The notes: a model not told the origin generated them from the letters alone. 64,000 nt of DNA from Bog-473 sp963738135 (GCA_963738135.1 CAVTVK010000003.1:1-64000), one strand, 5' to 3'. Shown: positions 35,960 through 44,912, numbered from the stretch's first letter. Program-made: numbers and translations.

Positions 35960-36705
35960 ATGGCAACCCGTGGTAGCTACGCCAACGTCAATGGACTCAG
36001 CATGTACTACGAGATCCACGGTGAGGGAGCGCCGCTGCTCCTGCTTCACGGTGGAACGTGTTCGATCGAGCTGCCTTCAATGGAGATCCCGTTCTTCGCC
36101 AAGGAGTTCCAGGTGATCGCGGTCGAACAGATGGGACACGGACGCACGGCCGATGCAATGGACCGCGACTTCCACTATCACGACATGGCTGAAGACACAG
36201 TCGAGCTAATGAGTCAGCTGGAGATCGAGAGCGCCTTCGTTTTCGGCTTGAGTGACGGCGGCATCTCGGCTTGGACATGGCGATACATCATCCGGAACGC
36301 GTGAGAAAGCTTGCGGTCACCGGCTCGAACGTTCGCACGGATGGCATTACCGAGGCCGCCTTAAACTGGTTGGTGACCGTCAAGCCTGAGGACTTTGCGC
36401 CGGAATTCAGGGAGATCTACGAGCGACTCTCGCCCGACGGCCCGAGCCATTGGCCCGTCGTTCTTGAGCGCATACAACGTATGTGGGCGGTCGAGCCCGA
36501 CTACACGCTTGAGCAGATGGCGAGCGTCAAGGCTCCAACGCTGGTCATCGTGGGAGATCGGGACTTGGTCACTGCTGAGCATGCCGTCGAGATGTTCAGG
36601 GCGATTTCGGAGGCACAGCTTTGCGTACTCCCGTACGCGGGCCACGGGGTGGTGCCCGAGGAGACGATCCTAAAGTTCTTCAACGAGCCTGTCGCCAGCG
36701 CCTAA
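35960..36705 (+). pseudogene. Alpha/beta-fold hydrolase broken by one frameshift
   Basis: The first frame (35960-36304) carries the oxyanion HGGTCS region and nucleophile elbow FGLSDGG. The second (36271-36705) carries LDMAIHHPERVRKLAVTGSN, the acid GDRDLV and catalytic His in YAGHGV. The frames meet near 36262-36272, where the expected GLDMAIHHPE is one base out of register. Together they make a complete ~248-aa hydrolase, so either a recent inactivating deletion or a base-call error. The family includes esterases, lactonases and epoxide hydrolases. Confidence 0.8.
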
Positions 36706-36850
36706 GGGTCCGGCGGTACCGCGCCAAATCCGCCGATCCGCGCCCACGACCCCGACACCACGGGTCTGGGCCTCGACCCACGCCGGATTCGGCGATCTGC
36801 GCTTAGATAGGTATCCCAAAACGCGCGCGCCATGGCGGACCGAGGGGTGC

Positions 36851-37084
36851 CCCCAGGGTGCCTGATTGAGACTTTGAGCAGACGCAACGGCTGATCCGTA
36901 GCGTTTAGAGGTCCTGACGGGCTGGCTCCCTTAAGTGCCTGCCGCCGGTCCAACCGGCTGGCTTTCTTACGAGATGCCACTCGTCTGGACCTTGACCGCG
37001 CAGTGGCTCAAAAGAGGAGTGTGTGCACCAGATCCAAATCAGGAGTGCCCTCGCGGTTGCCCATCAACCCAAAGGAGGGTGCTC
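36851..37084 (+). ncRNA. Candidate bridge RNA region of IS110 copy B
   Basis: Same position and length as in copy A, with the 24-base identical block at 36892-36915 and GTGGCTCAAAAGAGGA at 37002-37017. Intervening sequence differs substantially from copy A in regions that would form the guide loops. Preservation despite a dead transposase may reflect recent decay. Confidence 0.4.
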
Positions 37085-38023
37085 ATGTCGGTGATCATCG
37101 GGGTCGATCCCCACAAGGCGAGCCACACGGCCGTGGCCATTGGCGGTGACGAACGCGAAGTGGCCAAGGTCACGGTGTGTGCGACGTGTCAGCAGACGCG
37201 CCCAAGTTGTTGGCCTGGGCCGAGCCCTTCGCCGAGCGCACCTGGGCCATCGAGTCCGCCGGTGGGCTCGGATACCTGTTGGCCCAACAACTCGTTGATG
37301 CCGGAGAAGTCGTCCTCGACGTCCCACCCACCTTGGCCTCGAGGGTCCGGGTGCTCAGCACGGGGCGATCGGAGAAGAACGACCCCAACGACGCGTTCTC
37401 GGTCGCCGTCGCCGCCTTGCGCTCGAATGGTCTTCGCACTGTCGAGCGGGCCGACCACACCGAGATCATGCGACTCCTCGCCAAGCGCAATCACGATCTG
37501 GGCCGGCTGCGGGCCAAGCTCATCTGCAGGCTCCACAACGCCCTGGCCGAGCTCTCACCCGGAGGAATTGCCAAGGAACTGCTCGCCTCGACGAGCCGAT
37601 CAAAGAGTCGCATCGTCGCATCCGCATCGCCGTGCGGGCGTCGAAGACCTCCCTCACCGACCTCTTCGGTGTAGGCCCGGTCCTCGCCTGCTCGGTGATC
37701 GGTTACAGCGGTGACGTCGGTCGCTTCGCCAACCGGGACAGCTACGCCGCCTACGCGGGCATCGCTCCGGTCGAGCACTCCTCGGGAGGTCGGGTATTCC
37801 ACCGGCTCTCACTGCGGGGTCATCGTCGGCTCAACAACGCCATCCATATGGTGGCGATCTGCCAGATCCGCCAACCCCATTCGCAGGGTCGGGCCTACTT
37901 CGAGCGCAAAGTCGCAGAGGGCAAGACCAAGCGAGAGGCACTGCGCTCACTCAAGCGCCACGTGAGCAACGCCCTCTATCGCCAGTTGGTCATCGACTCC
38001 GAAAGGGGTCCGGGAGGACATTA
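37085..38023 (+). pseudogene. IS110-family transposase with frameshifts and internal deletion
   Basis: ATG 37085 follows AAAGGAGGGTGCTC. Three frames are needed: MSVIIGVDPHKASHTAVAIG to about 37175, then APKLLAWAEPFAERTWAIES to about 37590, then KESHRRIRIAVRASKTSLTD to the end. Around 37590 about 40 residues present in copy A (SDAEALLSHL to RRLDAQT) are missing. The DEDD motif residues and the Ser domain are recognisable, but the gene cannot be translated as one protein. Confidence 0.88.
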
Positions 38024-38363
38024 GGGAACGACTCGTAGCCTGCGTGGTCGGCTCTGCACCCTGAAGGCCGGCTCTTCGGCGAAGTCACTCCCGGACCACC
38101 GCAAAGCCTAGGCATCTGTCCCGTCTCGTGACGTGTCGATTCATCGCGCCTGAACGGAGGTGGAGTTGAGGTCTTGACTCAAAGAGGATTCGTACGGGGC
38201 GCCCCTCCAACGGTCAGCTCGACGGCGCCGAAAGGGGGCCCGAGGGACCCGGCCACTTCTGGTCGTGGCCGCTACCGCTCCCCGGATCCGGGTGGCGGCG
38301 GTCGAGAGGGTAGGTGGGCCATTTCCGCGGCCATAACCCTTATCCCGGGGGCGACAACAGGGA

Positions 38364-38976
38364 GTGGTTCTGACAGGATTCGAACCTGGGGATCATTTGA
38401 GGTCTCGATTCGCTCCTAGGAAGAGAGCCCAGTTCTCGGCACGATCCAGGCCATCGTGCCCCTCGATATATCCATATTCCCTGACCAGGGCGGTGGGAAA
38501 TCAAGGTCGATAGCGTGGGAAATGGCTCATGACACTGGCCAAAGGACCCTGATTGGACGGGTTTTGTCGGTGGCCCACCAACGGGTTGTCGACAAAACCA
38601 AGATGGTCGTATCGACAAAACCCGGTTCAAGCGGGTGTTCAGCCCATCGCTGGTCGTGCGAAGACGGAATCTGACCCCTAGGCGGCTGCGTTCGGGGTTG
38701 GACCGGCTTCAAGTTGGCGGGCAGCCTGGCTGAAGCGGCGCCCAAGGCGCGGCTGACTCAGCGAAGTCGATTCAGCTCAGTTGTGGCGGCATCTCAGGCC
38801 GAAGCCGGCGGATCAGACGTCGATGGACGAGGTCTGTAGCCCGTTGGTGGGCTCCAGTCTTGAAGTGGACTGGTGCGACGACGCCGTGAGCGACGGGGGG
38901 TGACGCCAACACTGGCCATTGCCGACTTCTGGGCCGACTTCTGCAGGAAGGTGCGGATCTTGCGGATATTCGCCGC
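38364..38976. repeat. Long direct repeat, copy 2 (IS-derived)
   Basis: Near-identical to 11981-12594 in the same orientation, bounding a 26-kb segment. It ends abruptly after the CTTGCGGATATTCGCCGCC stretch, where copy 1 continues with more transposase sequence. Next to the right boundary is the inverted pair GGGTGCCAA (38981-38989) and TTGGCACCC (39014-39022), at the 3' end of the PPOX gene. Confidence 0.85.
38365..38389 (-). other. tRNA 3'-end-like fragment (T-arm and acceptor strand)
   Basis: On the minus strand the sequence reads as a T-arm (CCAGG, TTCGAAT, CCTGT) followed by a 7-nt acceptor strand CAGAACC and discriminator A. No matching 5' acceptor (GGTTCTG), D-arm or anticodon arm is found nearby, so this is not a tRNA gene. 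The copy at about 11984-12009 has three substitutions that break the T-loop. Fragments like this arise when elements integrate into tRNA 3' ends. Confidence 0.4.
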
Positions 38977-39009
38977 CTGTGGGTGCCAAGAAGCATCGGA
39001 GGGCGACCG

Positions 39010-39516
39010 TCAGTTGGCACCCCCGGCCCAAAGGCCCACGCCGCCGATCCGGTCGATGGAGTAGCGCACGATGTACCCGGTCTGCGACTGATCCGGGTAC
39101 TCGGCATCCGGTCCGACGTAGGCCGTGGCGAGTCGTGTCAGCAGTGGCCCGGTTGGGGTGAGGGGCCCGATGGTGGCAGTTGCGTGGATGATGGCGTGCG
39201 GGCTCATCCAGTCACCGGGCCGCTGGGGCGGGGCGAACGACAGCACGACGCGGGGGTCGCGCTCCATGTTGCGGAGCTTCACGTTGTACCGCATGTGGGT
39301 GCTGATCAGGCTGTTTCCGTCGAGCCCGATCCAGATCGCGGTCACCTGGGGGCTACCGTCGGCGTTGGTGGTCGAGACGTACGTCAGCGGGCCCGATTCG
39401 ATCAGACCTCTGAGCTCTTTGGGCAGTGCGACCGTCACTGCTCGCTCGCTTCGATGTCGAAGTGGGACTGTCCGCTCGCCCACACCGGTCGGAGGTTCAT
39501 TGACTGGAACCGCCAC
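39010..39516 (-). CDS. PPOX-class F420-dependent oxidoreductase-like protein
   Basis: 168 aa from GTG 39516, or about 142 aa from GTG 39438 (VTVALPKELRGLIES), which is closer to the family's usual start. Split beta-barrel flavin-binding fold: GPLTYVSTTNADGSPQVTAI, SLISTHMRYNVKLRNMERDP and VVLSFAPP. The KxRNxxRDPRV segment is characteristic of PPOX/F420-binding proteins. In actinobacteria they reduce quinones, biliverdin or other substrates with F420H2. It ends next to the long repeat. Confidence 0.85.
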   Translation of the reverse strand: MAVPVNEPPTGVGERTVPLRHRSERAVTVALPKELRGLIESGPLTYVSTTNADGSPQVTAIWIGLDGNSLISTHMRYNVKLRNMERDPRVVLSFAPPQRPGDWMSPHAIIHATATIGPLTPTGPLLTRLATAYVGPDAEYPDQSQTGYIVRYSIDRIGGVGLWAGGAN

Positions 39517-39632
39517 CCATCAAAGGTCCGGAGGGCATCGGCTTCGAACGCATTGGCAATGATGCAGGCAATTCGCTGGAAGGTCTGCAACTGTGCGACA
39601 GGGACTTGGGAAGGCCGAATCGGTTCGTGTTG

Positions 39633-40292
39633 CTAGTCCTTCTGATTTGCATCAACTTGATGCCCTCTGTTCTTAGGTCTGTTTGTCGGTGTGATTCCCA
39701 GTCGTCGACGGACGATACCCCTGGCCATGTCGAGCGCGCCGGGATCTTGGCGCAAGACGAAATTGGTGTTGGCAGCGAGGATGATGCCGCTCAGTTCGAA
39801 GGTGAGTGCATCGGGGTCCTCACCGGCCGGGAGTTGGTGGAGATCCAGTGCTGTAACAACGAACTGGCGGATAAGTGCCGTGAACTCGCCTTGAAACGCT
39901 GCGATCTCGTCCTTGACCGGTCCCTGGCGAGTGCCCATCTCCAGGACGGCTCCGGCGAAGAAGCAACCTCCCGGAAACGTGCGCCGTATGAGGTGGTCGA
40001 AGAAGGCGTCGCACACCGTGACGAGCTGACCAATCCCCGGCGCGGCGACAAGCGCCGGTTCGATGACTTCTGCTCGGAAGATCCGTCCCGCCTCTTCCAC
40101 GGTCGCAAGTTGGAGATCTTGTTTTGAGCCGAAGTGGGCGTACAGGCCGCTCTTGCTCATGTCGAGGGCGCCGGCGAGGTGGCCGATGGTGAGGCCCTCA
40201 AGTCCGTCAACGGTCGCGAGCGACACGGCTTTGCGCACGATCGCTTCGCGAGTGCGTACCCCGTCGGCGCGCTGCTTTCGTTGGTTGGGCAT
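39633..40292 (-). CDS. TetR-family transcriptional regulator
   Basis: 219 aa from ATG 40292. TetR HTH: REAIVRKAVSLATVDGLEGL, then IGHLAGALDMSKSGLYAHFG. The C-terminal ligand domain has PGGCFFAGAVLEMGTRQGP, as in the TetR_C_13-type regulators. Divergent from an SRPBCC gene; a perfect 17-bp-arm palindrome lies between the two genes 12 bp upstream of this start, so autorepression and repression of the neighbour are likely. Confidence 0.9.
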   Translation of the reverse strand: MPNQRKQRADGVRTREAIVRKAVSLATVDGLEGLTIGHLAGALDMSKSGLYAHFGSKQDLQLATVEEAGRIFRAEVIEPALVAAPGIGQLVTVCDAFFDHLIRRTFPGGCFFAGAVLEMGTRQGPVKDEIAAFQGEFTALIRQFVVTALDLHQLPAGEDPDALTFELSGIILAANTNFVLRQDPGALDMARGIVRRRLGITPTNRPKNRGHQVDANQKD

Positions 40293-40303
40293 ATTGACAA
40301 GAT

Positions 40304-40348
40304 AGCACGATCGGTCGTACAGTACTACGTAGTACGACCGATCGTGCT
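40304..40348. promoter_or_regulatory. TetR operator: perfect inverted repeat, 17-bp arms
   Basis: AGCACGATCGGTCGTAC (40304-40320) and its exact complement (40332-40348) flank an 11-bp spacer that itself contains TACTACGTA. Each arm includes the near-palindrome ACGATCGGTCGT, so two TetR dimers could bind side by side. It lies in the 84-bp gap between the divergent TetR and SRPBCC genes. Confidence 0.85.
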
Positions 40349-40376
40349 TATACATGCTCTGAAAGGAGCCGCCGTC

Positions 40377-40925
40377 ATGCAAGTCCTTCGTCGCTCCCCC
40401 AACCTGGTCCCAGCCCAAGTGCTCACCGAGCAGCTACGGCCCATTGACCGTTCCGCTCCTCAGAATCCGCACCTGTTGACGATCAAGGTAAGTGCCAAGA
40501 CCCCGTCGCGTCCCCAGCGAGTGCTCGAGGCGGCTCGCGATTTTTCGGATCGGCGTGCCGACGTGTGGCCGAACGTAAAAGCAAGGCACCTCGAGGTCCA
40601 CCAGCGCGGCGAGAACTTTGCCGAGGTAACGGAGGGAACCTGGGTCGTCGGCCTCTTCTGGGAGCGGAACCATTACGAGTGGTCGGAACCGGGATCGGTC
40701 AAGGCAACGGTAATCGACTCCAATATCTTTCAGCCTGGCAGCACGTGGGAGCTGCGGGCCACCACCCGCGACGGCGGAAGCGAGGTGGAAATGGTCCTCC
40801 ACCGCGGTTTCCGCAGCGGTCCGAAGGGCAGGATCGCCAGCGCCGTGCACCACACAGTCGGCAAGTGGGTCTGGGGCCGATTCCTTAGGAGCGCCCTAGC
40901 CGTTGTCGAGAATCAGGCTGACTAG
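40377..40925 (+). CDS. SRPBCC-family protein under TetR control
   Basis: 182 aa. ATG follows GAAAGGAGCCGCCGTC. Predicted START-like fold: LLTIKVSAKTPSRPQRVLEA, DFSDRRADVWPNVKARHLEV, NHYEWSEPGSVKATVIDSNI, GSEVEMVLHRGF and a C-terminal helix. It likely binds a hydrophobic ligand or helps metabolise it. The shared operator with the TetR gene suggests the TetR ligand is related to its substrate. Confidence 0.8.
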   Translation: MQVLRRSPNLVPAQVLTEQLRPIDRSAPQNPHLLTIKVSAKTPSRPQRVLEAARDFSDRRADVWPNVKARHLEVHQRGENFAEVTEGTWVVGLFWERNHYEWSEPGSVKATVIDSNIFQPGSTWELRATTRDGGSEVEMVLHRGFRSGPKGRIASAVHHTVGKWVWGRFLRSALAVVENQAD

Positions 40926-41027
40926 CCCTATCCGACGCTCGGCCAAATATCGGCAAGGTCAACACACCCAGCTCTCGCGTTCGCTGTCGCCACCGGTGAC
41001 GACCTGCCGACTACCTGAGGAGGAACG

Positions 41028-42776
41028 ATGACCATTCTCCACGAGATGGATGAAACCGCAAGGCTCGACAGAACGTCCGACGCCACCCCGGCATCCCTGA
41101 CCCGCGTGCAACCCCACGGCGTCCGCATCGACGTCAACGACCTGTCCCGTCTGGTTCGGGTCCGAAACCGAGGCGAGGTGACGCTCCTCGACGCCGTGTC
41201 GTTCTCAATCGCGGCTGGTGAGCTCGTGGCGGTCGTCGGTCCCAGCGGCGCCGGCAAAACAACGCTGCTGGAAGCGATCGCCGGCGTCGCCCCCCCAAGT
41301 ACAGGATCGGTACGTCTCGACGGCATTGACCTGCATGCCAACGCTGGAACATTTCGGGGCGTGCTCGGCTACGTGCCGCAGGACGACATCATCCATGCCG
41401 ATCTGCCCCTCGAGCGTACGCTTCGGTACGCCGCGAGGCTTCGACTCCCATCATCCACAAGCGTGGCCGAAGTCGACGATGTGGTCCATGAAGTGATCGA
41501 CGCCGTGGGCCTGAACGAGCACACAGACGTCATAGTCGGCTCGCTGAGCGGCGGGCAGCGCAAGCGCGCCAGCATCGCCGTCGAGCTGCTCACCGATCCG
41601 CATGTCTTCTTCTTAGACGAACCGACCTCAGGCCTCGACCCTGTCACGAGTGCGGAGCTGATCGCCCGCCTGCGCCAGCTCGCCGACCGGTCAGCGACAG
41701 TCGTGTTCACCACGCACTCAGTCGAGGACCTCGCCGTGTGCGATCGCATCGTATTCATGACCCGAGGTGGACGAGCTGGCTACATCGGCACCCTCGATGA
41801 AGCGTTCGAGCGGTACGGCGTCAGCTCGATCCCCGAGCTCTACCGCCGCCTGGCCGAACCGGACGGCATGACGTATCCAGCCGGCACGGCCGCTATCGCG
41901 GCGTCTGACGCCGGTCCCCGAGACGTGAACACGCCACCAGTGGCCAGCGGGCTCACCCAGTGGGGTGTCCTCACACGCCGGACTCTCGAGACAATTGTGC
42001 GCAACCGCTTGACACTAGCGATTCTGGTCGGGTCACCAGCGCTGGTCGTCGGCATGTTCGCCATTCTTTTCCGGCCCGGCGCGTTCGACTTCCAGGACCC
42101 GAGCCCGAGCTCGATGGTGATGATCGGCTTCTGGGTCGTCTTTGCTGCCTACTTCTTCGGGCTCACCTACGGCTTGCTCCAGATTTGCACGGAGCGAACT
42201 ATCCTGCGCCGCGAGCGCCTCGTCGGCCTGCGGTTGGGCGCGTACGTGGCGTCAAAGGTAACCATCCTGGTGCCGTTCCTGCTCCTGGTGGTGGTGGCAA
42301 CACTCGGTGTGCTTCGTCTGTTGGACCGCCTTCCCAGTCGTCCACTGACCACATACGCCTCGATAGGCGTCGGTCTGCTGCTCTGCGCCGTCGCGGCCCT
42401 CGGCCTCGGCCTACTCACCTCCGCCATGGTCAGAAACGTGGCTCAGGCGACACTCGCACTACCGATGTTGTGCTTTCCTGCCGTCTTGTTTTCTGGTGCC
42501 ATCGTCCCCGTCAACCTCATGGAGCGGGTCGGGGTCGGCCTCAGCGTGATGATCCCATCGCGCTGGGCCTTCGAAGCCATCGGTCATGACCTCGGGGCGC
42601 GGCGAATCCTCGCTCAGGGAGGCTCGCCGCTCGGGCCTCCGCTGCTCGCGTCATATGGCGATGCAGGCTCACAGTCCACCGGCATCTACTGGCTGATTCT
42701 TGGAGCGTTCGCGGTCCTGTTCCTGGTCGCCACTTGGGGTGTGCTCGTGCGCAGCACACGCAGATCGAACCGCTGA
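41028..42776 (+). CDS. ABCG-like half transporter (ATPase fused to ABC-2 permease)
   Basis: 582 aa. ATG follows GAGGAGGAACG. N-terminal ATPase: Walker A GPSGAGKT at 71-78, signature LSGGQRKRAS at 173-182, Walker B VFFLDEPTSGLDP at 193-205. C-terminal permease domain (about 310-575) with six membrane helices, in the NBD-TMD order of the ABCG/White group. In actinobacteria such half transporters export lipids, siderophores or drugs; a homodimer would be the working unit. It lies 102 bp downstream of the SRPBCC gene. Confidence 0.92.
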   Translation: MTILHEMDETARLDRTSDATPASLTRVQPHGVRIDVNDLSRLVRVRNRGEVTLLDAVSFSIAAGELVAVVGPSGAGKTTLLEAIAGVAPPSTGSVRLDGIDLHANAGTFRGVLGYVPQDDIIHADLPLERTLRYAARLRLPSSTSVAEVDDVVHEVIDAVGLNEHTDVIVGSLSGGQRKRASIAVELLTDPHVFFLDEPTSGLDPVTSAELIARLRQLADRSATVVFTTHSVEDLAVCDRIVFMTRGGRAGYIGTLDEAFERYGVSSIPELYRRLAEPDGMTYPAGTAAIAASDAGPRDVNTPPVASGLTQWGVLTRRTLETIVRNRLTLAILVGSPALVVGMFAILFRPGAFDFQDPSPSSMVMIGFWVVFAAYFFGLTYGLLQICTERTILRRERLVGLRLGAYVASKVTILVPFLLLVVVATLGVLRLLDRLPSRPLTTYASIGVGLLLCAVAALGLGLLTSAMVRNVAQATLALPMLCFPAVLFSGAIVPVNLMERVGVGLSVMIPSRWAFEAIGHDLGARRILAQGGSPLGPPLLASYGDAGSQSTGIYWLILGAFAVLFLVATWGVLVRSTRRSNR

Positions 42777-42864
42777 GTACGGCGCGCCTGCTCCACAGCT
42801 CCTCCGGTGGCGCCAGCCACTCGCTGCACCTCAATGCTGTGGAAAGTTTGACTTGGCTGTGACG

Positions 42865-43311
42865 TTACGGCGCCGCAGCTCCATCGGTCTCCAGGGCGTC
42901 CAACTCAGCAATCGCTTTGCGGAGTTCTTCGACTCGATCCCGACCAAGCAAGTTTGCCCAATCTCGTTCCATCCGGCGCGAACCTTCGATCATGATCCTC
43001 TCAACGTCGCGACCTCGATCGGTCAAGCGGAGCACCGTTCCGCGGCCGTCATTGGGTGCGTGGACACGCTCGAGGTACTTGCCACGTTCAAGTCCGACTA
43101 GAAGGTGGTTCATGGCTTGCTTTGTCATGTTCGTCCGAGCCGCTAGCTCTGTTGGGCGGACACCGTCGGGTCCGGGACTTTGAAAGACGTACATGTGGGC
43201 CGCAGTGAGGTCAGGATGACTCCCGGCTTGCAGTTCGGCGAGCAGCCGTCGACGGATGACGAGGTGGAGGCGCCGAACGAGGGTAGTGAGCAAGGGCGTG
43301 TCCGTTGACAT
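42865..43311 (-). CDS. MarR-family transcriptional regulator
   Basis: 148 aa. Winged HTH: DLTAAHMYVFQSPGPDGVRP, TELAARTNMTKQAMNHLLVG, then wing VHAPNDGRGTVLRLTDRGRD. N- and C-terminal dimerisation helices are complete. Divergent from a cupin-type gene 59 bp away with two operator-like half sites between them. Confidence 0.9.
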   Translation of the reverse strand: MSTDTPLLTTLVRRLHLVIRRRLLAELQAGSHPDLTAAHMYVFQSPGPDGVRPTELAARTNMTKQAMNHLLVGLERGKYLERVHAPNDGRGTVLRLTDRGRDVERIMIEGSRRMERDWANLLGRDRVEELRKAIAELDALETDGAAAP

Positions 43312-43315
43312 GATC

Positions 43316-43352
43316 GTAAAGTTCCTGTACGTTGGTAGTATAGGTACTTTAC
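43316..43352. promoter_or_regulatory. Paired inverted operator between MarR and cupin genes
   Basis: GTAAAGTTCCTGTA (43316-43329) and the inverted TATAGGTACTTTAC (43339-43352) match at 12 of 14 positions with a 9-bp spacer. They cover the gap between the divergent start codons. Suits MarR autorepression with control of the neighbour. Confidence 0.75.
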
Positions 43353-43370
43353 CTCTTGGAGGTGAGAGCT

Positions 43371-43916
43371 ATGGCGTTAGCGGACGAGCTGGTGGCCGGT
43401 TGCGTGGATGCGATCGCCGAAGGAGACCCTCGAAGGGCCGTTCGAGAAGTTCTCGAACAGGCTGTGGCGAGCCGAAGACTTGTAGACGCCTTCGGCAATC
43501 CAACCGCCGGCTTGAATGTCCTCTACAACGCCCCCGACCTCACGGTCCTCAATGTGGTCTGGCCGCCGCTTTTCTCGCTCTACCCCCACGACCATCGCAT
43601 GTGGGCTGCCATCTGCATCTACAGCGGCCGTGAAGACAACGCGTTCTACCGCCGTGGCAAAGAGACAATCGTGAACTCGGGCGGCAAGGAGCTGCTGGAG
43701 GGCGATGTGCAGTTCCTCGGGGATGACGTCATCCACGCCGTGCATAACCCCGCCCGATCGTACACGGGGGCAATCCACGTCTATGGAGGCGACTTCATCG
43801 CCAAACCTCGGAGCCAGTGGAATGCCGAGACACTTGAGGAGCAGCCCTACGACCTCGAGACTGTCCGTCGAGAGTTCGAAATAGCGGAGAACCGGTTCAA
43901 AGCCACACAAGACTGA
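43371..43916 (+). CDS. Cysteine-dioxygenase-like cupin (COG5553-type)
   Basis: 181 aa. ATG follows TTGGAGGTGAGAGCT. Double-stranded beta-helix protein: LFSLYPHDHRMWAAICIYSG carries the HDH metal-ligand motif, with Glu in SGREDNAFYRR and His in DVIHAVHNPAR. The arrangement resembles CDO-type thiol dioxygenases; several members are annotated as predicted metal-dependent enzymes. Probably repressed by the adjacent MarR protein. The true substrate is unknown. Confidence 0.8.
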   Translation: MALADELVAGCVDAIAEGDPRRAVREVLEQAVASRRLVDAFGNPTAGLNVLYNAPDLTVLNVVWPPLFSLYPHDHRMWAAICIYSGREDNAFYRRGKETIVNSGGKELLEGDVQFLGDDVIHAVHNPARSYTGAIHVYGGDFIAKPRSQWNAETLEEQPYDLETVRREFEIAENRFKATQD

Positions 43917-44070
43917 CTCAGGAGATCTCGCCACGAACCAGTTCAGCGCCGAAACAGAGTGGCGGTTCCCTAGGAGCATCGTACGGGGGCAGGTCATGTG
44001 CTCACGTTCCCGCTGGTGCGACAAAGCGCGAAGCACCGTGCTGGCTATACGGCGTCAGCCGTGATCGAGT

Positions 44071-44283
44071 TCAATCTCCCATTCGAATCCTGGCTCGAAG
44101 TGCCGCGAACGCCAGCGCCAAGCCCACCAGCGCCAGGCCTAACACAGCGGCCAGTCCCTCCAGCAGAGGTCGGATCTGCCACCCCGATGTGATGAGGGCT
44201 CGAAGAGCACCGAGCAGATACGTCACCGGGTTGTAGGTCGCGATAGTGGAGAACCATCCCGTCAGCAGGACGGAGGGCAACTG
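44071..44283 (-). pseudogene. C-terminal fragment of an ABC-2 permease
   Basis: Reads LPSVLLTGWFSTIATYNPVT, then YLLGALRALITSGWQ and a final membrane helix with RARIRMGD. This is the last quarter of a daunorubicin-resistance-type ABC-2 permease. Upstream sequence is replaced at about 44284 by two direct copies of TATCCCGTCCTAC (44288-44313). Confidence 0.7.
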
Positions 44284-44323
44284 CCTATTATCCCGTCCTA
44301 CTATCCCGTCCTACCCATGACCC

Positions 44324-44400
44324 TCACGGCTTGTACGTGTAGACCTTGTGGCCGAAGGAGCCGACGTAGAGGACCCCGTTGACCACTTCGCAAAGCTTGA
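44324..44400 (-). pseudogene. C-terminal fragment of a PQQ-type beta-propeller protein
   Basis: The minus strand reads LKLCEVVNGVLYVGSFGHKV followed by YTYKP and a stop. The VVNGVLYVGSFGHKVY pattern is a terminal PQQ-like propeller blade. Only about 25 residues remain, adjacent to the ABC-2 permease fragment. Confidence 0.55.
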
Positions 44401-44512
44401 GTCATTCTCGCTATCGTTCGCGTCCCACCAGAAATCACTGGCTCACGTCGCACATCTGTACGAGGCTGTTGCGTCGACGCCACTCGGATCACCCACAGAT
44501 GGGAGGGCGAGC

Positions 44513-44821
44513 ATGTATGCAGTTATCGGTCGAGTGAAGATCAAACCGGGTCACTCGGAGGAAACGCTTGCGATGATCAGCGACCACGGAGAGGCAATGC
44601 TGAGTGGGATGACCGGGTCAAATGGTGGCTACTGGGCACGAACCGTCCATGGTGAAGAACTCATCCAGCATTCCTTTTGGCTGTTCGACACCGAAGGAAA
44701 TGCCAGGTTGGCTGAGGAGACCTTCGGCAGCCTTCGGGATATGCCAGAAGCACCAGCGGTCTTCGTCAGCGTGGACGTCTGCGAGGTGGTCGCGAGGTGG
44801 TCGGCGAGGGATAGCTCGTGA
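44513..44821 (+). CDS. Small ABM-like (dimeric alpha-beta barrel) protein
   Basis: 102 aa from ATG 44513 (GGGAGGGCGAGC upstream). MYAVIGRVKIKPGHSEETLA, HSFWLFDTEGNARLAEETFG and the final strand VFVSVDVCEVV match the ferredoxin-like ABM/Dabb fold. A longer frame from 44348 overlaps the propeller fragment on the other strand and is rejected. Function unknown. Confidence 0.7.
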   Translation: MYAVIGRVKIKPGHSEETLAMISDHGEAMLSGMTGSNGGYWARTVHGEELIQHSFWLFDTEGNARLAEETFGSLRDMPEAPAVFVSVDVCEVVARWSARDSS

Positions 44822-44912
44822 TGAGGCTGCCGCGAGCATCCCACGCGCCACAGCTCCTGCCACCACAGCGATAGCAGGAGCTGCAGGCGAAGAACAATGA
44901 CGGGGGTGAGGC

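Larger units (their letters stand above)
36851..38100 (+). mobile_element. IS110-family insertion sequence, copy B (degenerate)
   Basis: Bounded by comparison with copy A: from the 14-mer at 36851-36864 to the conserved block at 38068-38095. It holds the conserved 5' non-coding region and a broken transposase. It is a diverged relative of copy A, not a recent duplicate. Confidence 0.75.

Noticed and set aside
38365..38389. tRNA gene
   Set aside because: Only a T-arm and acceptor-like strand are present; no D-arm, anticodon arm or complementary 5' end is found within 100 bp.
44348..44512. N-terminal extension of the ABM-like gene at 44513
   Set aside because: The extension is antisense to a recognisable PQQ-propeller fragment, and a good ribosome binding site precedes the ATG at 44513.
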